Positions 56,201-64,000 of a DNA stretch of 64,000 nt are shown piece after piece. The stretch is from Malurus cyaneus samueli. Lineage: Eukaryota > Chordata > Aves > Passeriformes > Maluridae. The position numbers and the translations under genes were made by a program. The stretch spans positions 50,475,917 through 50,539,916 of the forward strand of contig CM019218.1 of NCBI GenBank assembly GCA_009741485.1. The letters run 5' to 3'. Position 1 is the stretch's first letter. The number at the start of each line of letters is the position of its first letter. The notes below the pieces were generated by a model. It saw only the letters and a list, made by a program, of their open reading frames with translations, made no database searches and was not told the DNA's origin.

Positions 56201-58380
56201 TGGCAATAAGATGTGACACATTTTCTCTTTTTTCCTGGGATGAGCATCACTCCAAAATCCTCTTTGACGAGAGCTGCAGGTGAGCCTGGGAGAAGTGGAA
56301 TTTGTCTCCTCTTTGCACAGGCTTGGATATTCTGGATTTCTGTCCAAGAGCCAGAGGCATCCCAGGAGCTCTGCCTGGCTCCCAAACCCCTTCAGCCAGC
56401 CTTGGCAGCAATGCTACTTCAATGTACAAGAAATAGATTTTTTTTCCTGGACTTTCCCCAAAGATAATTTGTAATTATATTTTACATCTTTATATATATA
56501 TATATTTAAGACGGTGCGTTAGTCATGCAAATATAATTATATATCTAACGTTCCTGTGTCATTTTTAATTAAAAACATGGTATTTAAAGCACATACAATT
56601 CAAAAAATCCAATATAGGCTTCTATTAAAAATGCAGTTTGTTAGAGCTAATAAAGTACCTGGATGGGTCAGGACAAACCCAGAGCCCGTTCCGTTGCCGT
56701 GGGAACAGCCGGCATCAAAGCCGAGTGCAGCCGCGGCAACCTGCGGCATCCGAACAGCGGGGAAAAATGAGATTAGGGGGCAAAACCACCCCAAATCCGA
56801 GCGGCGATGTGGCCGAAAGGGGATTTCAGTGCCGGACCCCCACGGGAATGCGATGTGGGGCAGCCCGGGTGGGATTCGGGCACAGGAACGATCCCGTTCT
56901 CCCTGGCGGGCGGGGCCCAGCCATCCAATTCACATATGCAAACACTTTTCTGGCTCGTTAATTGCCTCCAAAGTGGAAGATTTCTCCTAATCTCCCACTA
57001 GCAGCTGCACATCCCTCTCCATTTCAAGCCGCCGCGGCTGAGGGTTTGCGGCTGGCGGCAGGGACGGAGTGGGAGCAGCGGTAATTTTTTAATTAAGCAG
57101 CTTTGCCTGCGCTCCCCTCGGGTGGCGGAGGGACACCAGGGAGGATTTTGCTCGTTGTTCTGCTGATTTTCTGCTGATTTCCTGCAGACCACCCTGCCCA
57201 CCCCTCTGTCCCTCTCCCAGTTCGCTCCCCGCACCAGCCCGATGGGGACACTGGTCCCGCAGGATCAGCCCGGCCCGGTGCTACGGGGTGAAAAATCCCT
57301 TGAGAACCTCTTTATCTGCTCTGGGAGCAGCTCCGGGCATGGCTCCCACCCTCGGGAGATGATTTAACGCGGTTTTCCTTGGACGGGAGTGTTACAGAAA
57401 GCAGGAGCACCTTCCTGCCTGTTGCTCAAGCCTCATGAGCCTCGAATTGCTGCACTCGGAGCGCTCCGCAGGGCTCCTCACCGAGCTGCTCCCTCCAGGG
57501 GATGTTCCACCTGCTCCCGGCGTGCTGAGGGAATTTTCCCTTCCTTTCTTGGTCCCATCCTCCCACCATCAAAAATCAGACCGATTAAAACCAGGACATC
57601 AGGCCAGCAGGATCCCGCACCGGAGCATCCCACGGATGTGAAGGGTTCTCCTCACTGGGACCGCTCAGGAGGCACCCTGGGACTGCAGACCCGGCTGTGT
57701 TGGGCTCTCCAGACAAAAGGGATTGTTCTGGAGAGGATCAGGACCTTTCCAAGCTCATCCCTCCAGGAAAACGCCACCCACGAGGGCTGTGCAGCCCTGG
57801 GCTTCTTGGACGCCGCTGCCATTCCCAATACAAAAGTTCCTGGCAGCAGGAATGGAGCTGATGATGCAATTAAAATAATTATTTCCCAAACCTGCCTGAG
57901 CTGCCCCGAGCCTCTGGAAGCGGCTCTGGCAGTGCAGGGGAGGATGGAGAAGCGGGCTGAGAGCTGCCTGCTTTGCCAGCGCGCAGCCGAGCATCCGAGG
58001 GGAGGGTGACACTACACCCCAGCTGCGCACGATTTCATGGGATTTATTGGTACCCGTGTCTCTTGATTAAATTATATTTCTCTCTTCATTCATTCTCTAA
58101 CAAGCTGAACATTTCAATTTCCCAGGCCATCCCGGGTCGGGGACGGGAGGAGGCGGCAGCTGATGCTGATATTGGAGGGGGCTCAGTTGGAGAGAAATAC
58201 TTCTCATTTAAAGCCCTGATTTCCTGAAAACCTGCACTCGGGGGAGAATTGACAATTGAGAGCCGAGCTGAGAGCTGCAATCTCCTGCAGGAGCTGCTCA
58301 CAAAGCCCAGAGTGGCTCCATGGCATGAGCGCTGCCAAAAAACCCGCAGGCTGCAAGGCTCGGAGAGATTTTGGGTTAAA
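56201..58380. other. Intergenic, unique sequence
   Basis: It includes AT-rich sequence with a TATATATA run and ATGCAAAT octamer near 56,490-56,532, and a GC-richer part at 56,680-57,300. No exon recognised. Confidence 0.4.
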
Positions 58381-58384
58381 ATGA

Positions 58385-58467
58385 AATCATAGAATCATGG
58401 AATGGCTTGGGTTGGAGGTAACTTTTAGGATTTTCCAGTTCCAGCTCCCCTGCCACGGGCAGGGAAT
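58385..58467 (-). mobile_element. CR1 LINE 3' tail, minus strand
   Basis: AATCATAGAATCATGGAATG then GGCTTGGGTTGGAGGTAACT to CTGCCACGGGCAGGGA. Confidence 0.85.
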
Positions 58468-61200
58468 CAGATCTTTGGTTTTTTGTCCCCTGAGCAAACC
58501 CACGGAAGCACCAATCTTTGCATTGCTTTCCTTTACAAGGGTTAGGAGGTAATTCAGAGGAAATCCATTTAACTGAGCAATTAGCCAGTCAATAACACAC
58601 TCGTGCATTTTATTAGAAAGAGAAAAATTGATAATTTCTGTTTGTTTTGACCCCAGCTCTGCGGCAATAGCAGCAATTTCCCGGGATAATCCCAGTTACC
58701 ATGGTTATATCTCCAGGTCCTCGGCCACCTGCAGCAGGAGGACACAGGAGCACGGGCAGAGCCAGGGGGGCTGTGCTGGGGGAAAACTGCTCCAGCCCCT
58801 CCAAATTCTGCATTTTGTGTCACCCAACCTCCCCTGCCCCGCCTGCACCGCTCATCCTTCCCCAGCCAGCAGATGGAAAATCAGGAGGGCTGGGAAACCC
58901 AAATTTGCTGCTTCATCCCAGCTGGGGATGAGGGATTTGGAGGCAAAGAGGCAAAAAAAATCTGCCTCGTATTTCTTGGAGCTGCCTCACAATCCCTGAG
59001 CACTCAGAAAGAGACCCCAGCCCGCCTTTCCCAGGGAGAGTCACTTCACCCCTCAGCACTTTTGCCTCAGGCACAGGGATTAAAGCAGAAAATTCAGATC
59101 TATCCCAAAAAGGCACCGGGGAGCTGATGTTGAGAGGCAAGAAATTAAAGAACTGCTTAGCTGAATAGCTGAGCTGGTATTTTTCTGTCCTCGGGAAACA
59201 ACTTTGATATAATAGCATTAGTAATAATAACAGCCCTAAGAAAATCCTGGTGAAATCGTGTAGACTGCAGGATGTGTGAAATCCCCGGGATGGGGCGTGG
59301 GCATCCCTGGTGTCAGCAAAATCCTTCCTGGATGGGATGGAGACACTGCCACGAACCGGAGCAGCTCCTGGGAAATAATCCATCTTGATCAAAGAACCAA
59401 AATAGCAGAAAAAATCTGTTAGTAAAGGAAACCGGCCAGAAAATGTTGAGACTCGCAGCGTCACAAGCCGCTGCTCCTCTGACAGGGCCATGAGCTCCCA
59501 GTTTGAAGACTTTATTGTTATTCCTGCTCTCCAGAGGGATGGAAGGAGCAGGCAGCAGTGGGAAGGGTGAGAGGAGCCTGTGAGTGTCCTGGAGGGTTTG
59601 GGGGGCTGGAGAGGGGTGAAGGGGGCTCTGTGCCACCGAGGGTTTGGCAGGAGCTGGGTTTGGTGTCCGAGGAGGAACAGCGGGGCTGGGGGAATTGGGG
59701 ACAGGCTGGAGCCGGCTGGGGCACGGTGAGCTCCTCCTCAAACCCCAACAGCAGCCCCGGCATCGCCCCCAGGCACAAACGGGTGAAGTGTGAGGGGCTG
59801 AGCCCCCCTGGCCGGACCAGCTCACCAGGGACACCCAAAACCGTCCCCTGTCACCCCACGGCTCCCGTCCCTGCACCCTCAGCCCCTGTCCCTCCTGTCC
59901 CCAAAGCCACCACGCTCCTTGCACTCCCCCTGAGCTCGCTGACGATGCCAAAATTGGGAAGGACAGAGCTGGGCTGGGGCGCTCACATTCCAAACCCCGT
60001 CACCCGTCAAAGATCCCGCTTTCGGCGGAGCCATCTCCACGACAGGAAGCATTTGGGGTGAATTCGGATTCCCCTGTTCCACTCTTCCATCAGGAAATAC
60101 CGAAGGCTCTCATCCCCCTTGGCACCTCCGAGCTCATCCCAATCCCCGGTGTCCCCCCAGCCCAGCCAGGAACCCCTGGAGGGACATTTCGCTGCCTCCT
60201 TTCGCTGCTCCCGTGCCGAATTCCACCCCAGCCAATGTCCCGTGAGCAGGAGAATCCATCTGAAGCTAAAAACCGGCGATTAGAGCTGCCAACCAGCCAT
60301 TAAAAAAGTGTTAAATGGAGAATTATCTCCCTCTTCCCGTTTCGATACAATGAGAGCTCCATAACGCGCTCGTTTAAAGTCGCCCGGTTTTAATTTCAGT
60401 CCCCGCGTTTCTAACAGGACGCGCAGAGCGATTTCGCTTCATCAATAGCTCCTGCGAGCTGGGGAAGAGTCGGAGAGGGGAATAAAGTCAATATCCTCGC
60501 GAATGAGACAAAGGAGGAAAAAATTAGCCCGCAGATGTGAGTTTCTCTTTGCCACTGATAACACAACTTCTCAATTTACTGGCCCAGATTGCCTGGCAAA
60601 GAGGAGCATTTTTCAAGAGGAGCAGAGATGAAAGGGATTATTACTGAGAGAGGCTCTTCTTTAAAGAGATAAAGAATTTGGCAATTAAAGCCCGAGGAGC
60701 CGCAGACTCCCGGGGAGGGCTGGAGCAGCTCCATTAGCATATTTTCCACTAACCTTTCCTTTTGGAGAAGATGATCCCGATCCCGCTGCCGCTGCCCGGG
60801 ATCGGGTGCGGGGCCGCGTCCTCCTGCAGCCGTGGGAGGGAGAACAGGAACAATCCCGGGCCCGGAGCAATCCCGGTCCTGGAGCAATCCCGGGCCCAGA
60901 GCAATCCCGGTTCCTTTGGGGCTGAACGGGACCACAGGCGGGGAAAGGAAGGAACTGAGGTTTTTCACACCTTTCTGCGGGGAGGAGGGTGTGGCTGTCC
61001 CTGTCAGCTCCAGGTAACCTGTCCAGGGTCAGACTGGGAGCCCAGGGAGTCTCTGGCTCTGGTGACCTTGAGCCGAGGCTGAATTTTCCCGAAAATCTGT
61101 CCCAAATTCAGCGGGAATGGCTGGGAGGGCAGGGATAGGGCAGATGGGGCTGGGGCAGTGAAGGGCAGCCGGGAGCAGCCACGAAAACCCACTTCCACCA
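58468..61200. other. Intergenic, unique, partly CpG-rich
   Basis: No exon recognised. 60,300-60,560 is unusually CpG-bearing and non-repetitive and could be a regulatory element. 60,845-60,912 has four units of GGAGCAATCCCGG. Confidence 0.4.
60845..60912. repeat. 16-bp GC-rich tandem repeat
   Basis: CAATCCCGGGCCCGGAG recurs about four times with variants. Confidence 0.8.
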
Positions 61201-61219
61201 GGAGCAGAGGGACCTGAGG

Positions 61220-61400
61220 CAGCACTGCAAGGGTCCCTGCATCCCAATGGGAACTCAGTGAGGTCCCTGGATCCTGCTGGGGTTGCTGGATCCTGCTGGA
61301 AGTCCCTGCATCCCAGTGGGGTCCCGGGATCCTGCTGGAAGTCTCTGGATCACAATGGGGTCCCTGCATCCGCTGGAAGTCCTCACATCCCATTTGGATC
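61220..61400. repeat. About 30-bp minisatellite
   Basis: Units such as GTCCCTGGATCCTGCTGG and GTCCCTGCATCCCAGTGGG repeat about six times before a CR1 element. Confidence 0.8.
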
Positions 61401-61670
61401 GGGGACAATCTGTGCTCTCTGTGGCAGTGACAGGACCAGGGAAGGGCTGGAGCTGTGTCAGGGAGGTTAGGATGGATCTCAGGAAAGGTTTTTCCCCCAG
61501 AAGGTGCTGGGCACTGCCCAGGCTCCCCAGGGAATGGTCCCTGCCCCGAGGCTGTCAGAGCTCCAGGAGCTTTCGGAACAGCGCTGTCAGGGATGCCCAG
61601 GGTGGGATTTGGGTATCTGTGCAGGGCCAGGGGCTGGACTGGATGATCCCAGGATATCAGGATATTCCAT
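61400..61670 (+). mobile_element. CR1 LINE 3' end
   Basis: GGAGCTGTGTCAGGGAGGTT through CAGGAAAGGTTTTTCCCCCA and GGACTGGATGATCCCAGGAT to ATTCCAT. Confidence 0.85.
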
Positions 61671-63028
61671 ATGAGGGTCCTGCTCCCATCCAGTGCCACA
61701 AGGTGCCAGTGCCACCTCCAGCCAGCTCGGAGCTGAGCCCCTCTCACCATCAAACATCGTTTTTTTTGTCTCAGTGTTTGTCAGCAGACGGAGATAAGGC
61801 TGCTCCTCTTTAGGAGTCATTCCAAGGATTAATTAGCTGATGTTTCCTGAAGTGCTTTGAAGATGTGCCGTGCGAGATAAGCTCCGTGCTCCCGAGCCCA
61901 TCGCGCACTGCGCTCATTTTGCTCGTTTCTCTCCTCATTCCCAAAGTGTTCGCACACAAAACCAACCCCACAGGAGCTGCGGGGCCCTGGTTGAGCGGGG
62001 GACACCTCTGACCGTGTCCTCAGCGCACGAAGGACCTGTGGAGTGTCCAGAGGAGCTGCCCCGAGGGCTGGACCCCTCCGGAGTCCGGCTGGGGATGCTC
62101 ACCCGGAGAAGGGAATGCTCCAGGTGTGACAGGGACGTGCAGGACCTGCCCCAGGCCACACCACAGCCCCCGGTGCAGAATCATCGCTGCCCCATCAATC
62201 CCAACTCAAGCCGCAGAAATCATCGCCGTAATTGTTTTACCACCGCGAGATTTCTGAAAATTATATTTCTGCCGCCGCCGTTATTGATCTTGAAAAGGGC
62301 CATAAATTAACGTGACAGTTCACAGAGTCCTTCACACTTGGGTAATTTCTCTGCCTGACTTGCGCTGCGTGTTGAACTTTCAGCACCAGCCAATTACAGT
62401 CATTCAAAACGCGCATTTGAAGATTTTTTTTTTTTTTCTTATGCAACCGGTTTGATTATAACACAGAGGAACTCGAGGCAAATGCCAAGTGTCCTCCAGG
62501 TCGCAGGGCGGATCGAGCTGGGCATGGGGGGATGCTGGACGGGCTTTAGGGTGGTGAGGGGTGGCATGGCCATGCCACAGCCCTGGGAGAGGGACAGAGA
62601 GACCCTCAATTCCCTGGAAATGGGGGTCCCCTTGGGGCTGGCACCTCCCTGGGGTGCCCAGGAAGCTGCTGGTCCCTCATCCCAAAGGGATCCTGGCACT
62701 GGCACCAGCAGGATGTGCCCTCACCCAGCCAGCCCTGCCCAGGGCTTCAGGTGCTCAGTGTTTGTCTCCAGAATTGATCTCTGACCCGAAAAAGGGATGC
62801 TCAGGGCACCGAAACACCTCCTAATCCACCCTCTGTGCTCTCAGGGTGCTGTGAGGGGAACAAATCACAGCAATCCTGGGTTTCTGGGGGGCCCAGGGAC
62901 AGAAATGGGCCAAGCCCTGTCCCTGCAGGGTGTGGGGTGAGTGGGAACACGAGGGGACGGTCACTGGGATCAGGAAGGACACGGCGTGGTGACAACGGGG
63001 GCTGTCCTGTCAGGGAAATGAATCCACA
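61671..63028. other. Intergenic, unique sequence
   Basis: No exon or repeat recognised, apart from a poly-T run near 62,425. Confidence 0.4.
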
Positions 63029-63175
63029 AACACCACGGGTTTGGTCCAAAATGGAGACAGAGAAGCCCTGTAATTTTATTTGAATAAAGGGAGAGGCCTC
63101 ATTTGTGAATAAAGTTACGGGACTTCTCTGTCTCCTTTTAGGACATAAACCTCTGGTGTTTGTGATTAATTTTCC
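63029..63175. repeat. Imperfect palindrome made of the LTR-like end block
   Basis: 63,053-63,073 (GGAGACAGAGAAGCCCTGTA) pairs with 63,115-63,135. Outer flanks pair too (AAACACCACGGG with CCTCTGGTGTTT). Each arm resembles the end of the element at 14,245-14,545, so two end blocks sit head to head. Confidence 0.75.
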
Positions 63176-63749
63176 TGACAGTCCCCAGCCCCCGAGAGCC
63201 ACCCCGAGGGGCTCCCAGCGCCTGTCCCGCCCTGCCCCAACCCCTCTGGGGTTCCTCAGTGCAGGAACTGGGACTGGAGGAAGAGGGAAGGGAACGGGGG
63301 AAACCGGGGCATTACATAAGGAGGAGTCTGCGCTGCTGTAGGGGGAGGTTGGCTGTGCTTCATTAGGAACAACCGCGGTAAATTAGCAACTTCTGGGGCC
63401 GGCACGGCACAGCTGGGGCACGGTCTGACACGGCACGGCACGGAAATCACCCGTGCTTCTCCCGGATTAAGGGATTTTGCTGTTTGCTCACAATTTTGCC
63501 CAGGTAAAACAAGCCAGCCCTAAGCAGCAGCCCGGCCAAAGCCTCAATCCCTGCCCTAAACCCTTCCCAAACCCTCACCCAAAGCCCCCAAAATAAATCC
63601 CAGCCCTAAACCCCAGCCCAGCCCCTGCCTGGGCCCCTTCCCTGGGTCTGTCTGTGCTCTCTGCTCTGAGCCCTGCACGGACCCCCCACCCTCGGGAGGT
63701 GTTTTTTGGGGTGTCTCAGGGGCTCTGACACCCCACGCTCCCCCAGGCA

Positions 63750-63975
63750 GGTGGCCGCGCTTGGCTGCGAACTATTTATTCATTATATCAGACAAGAAAA
63801 CCTCATTAAATTAGTCCGGGACTCTGCAGGGCGCTGCCAGGCAGGGACACCCGGTGCCGGGGGGCGGCCGGGGCGCGGCTCCAGCATTTCCTCGTTTCAC
63901 AGTGACGGGAGAAGGGGCAGAGACGCCGTCCCGCGGGCTGGGCTGGGCTGGGCCGGGCGGCACCGGGGTCCCCCA
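63750..63975 (-). other. OLFML3: Putative 3' UTR of the minus-strand gene
   Basis: About 225 bp follow the minus-strand stop. They include an AT-rich stretch around 63,770-63,815 that stands out from GC-rich surroundings and carries AATAAA on the minus strand (TTTATT at 63,775-63,780). This fits a short 3' UTR with its polyadenylation signal. Confidence 0.45.
63775..63780 (-). terminator. Polyadenylation signal AATAAA (minus strand)
   Basis: TTTATT on the + strand is AATAAA on the minus strand, about 200 bp past the putative OLFML3 stop. Confidence 0.45.
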
Positions 63976-64000
63976 TCAGACCTCCAGCTTCTTCTTCATC
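63976..64000 (-). CDS. OLFML3: Last codons of a minus-strand gene, probably OLFML3
   Basis: Read on the minus strand, the window edge encodes MKKKLEV followed by TGA (63,976-63,978). Human OLFML3, an olfactomedin-domain secreted glycoprotein, ends YKLEMRKKEEEV as I recall, and it is SYT6's neighbour on human 1p13 in tail-to-tail orientation. The short match, the orientation and an AATAAA 200 bp further downstream on the same strand all agree. Only seven codons are visible, so the call rests mainly on synteny. Confidence 0.55.

Noticed and set aside
1..64000. An undescribed multi-gene system
   Set aside because: Apart from SYT6 and the putative OLFML3 tail I find only repeats, introns and assembly structure.

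Overview
This window is vertebrate nuclear DNA, almost certainly from a bird and probably a passerine. The signs are many 5'-truncated CR1-type LINE tails on both strands, GC-rich sequence full of minisatellites, and split genes with consensus splice sites. There is no bacterial-type gene organisation. The one gene I can reconstruct with confidence is synaptotagmin-6 (SYT6) on the + strand. Exons encoding the transmembrane segment, C2A, C2B and the C-terminus lie between 24,246 and 51,396. The N-terminal coding exon was not found. At the right edge, the last seven codons and stop of a minus-strand gene match the tail I recall for OLFML3. That gives a tail-to-tail SYT6/OLFML3 arrangement, as I recall for human 1p13.

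Layout. 1-8,539 is upstream or intron-1 sequence with a GC-rich candidate promoter and noncoding first exon (about 1,180-1,445), a purine microsatellite and CR1 tails. 8,540-23,244 is a near-perfect inverted duplication: two arms of about 6.7-8 kb meet at a 25-N gap inside a GTGTCACAG-type minisatellite. 23,640-24,240 is a CCTTTT-rich pyrimidine tract running into the acceptor of the transmembrane exon. 24,246-24,570 is that exon. About 24,600-32,269 and 32,295-39,926 are a direct duplication separated by a second 25-N gap. Each copy carries the C2A exon, but the first copy has a 2-base deletion that shifts the frame. 41,695-51,396 holds the C2B exons and a C-terminal exon. Its introns carry several minisatellites and LTR-like repeats. 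51,397-63,975 is the SYT6 3' UTR and an intergenic stretch with CR1 fragments and a palindromic repeat. 63,976-64,000 is the putative OLFML3 end.

The two N-gapped duplications look like unresolved haplotypes or assembly false duplications, not biology. One alternative worth testing is a heterozygous inversion at the satellite. The most interesting biology is the choice of SYT6 C-termini: two in-frame donor sites in the sixth exon and two candidate terminal exons. Also notable are the long low-complexity tracts beside splice sites. I found no undescribed multi-gene system.
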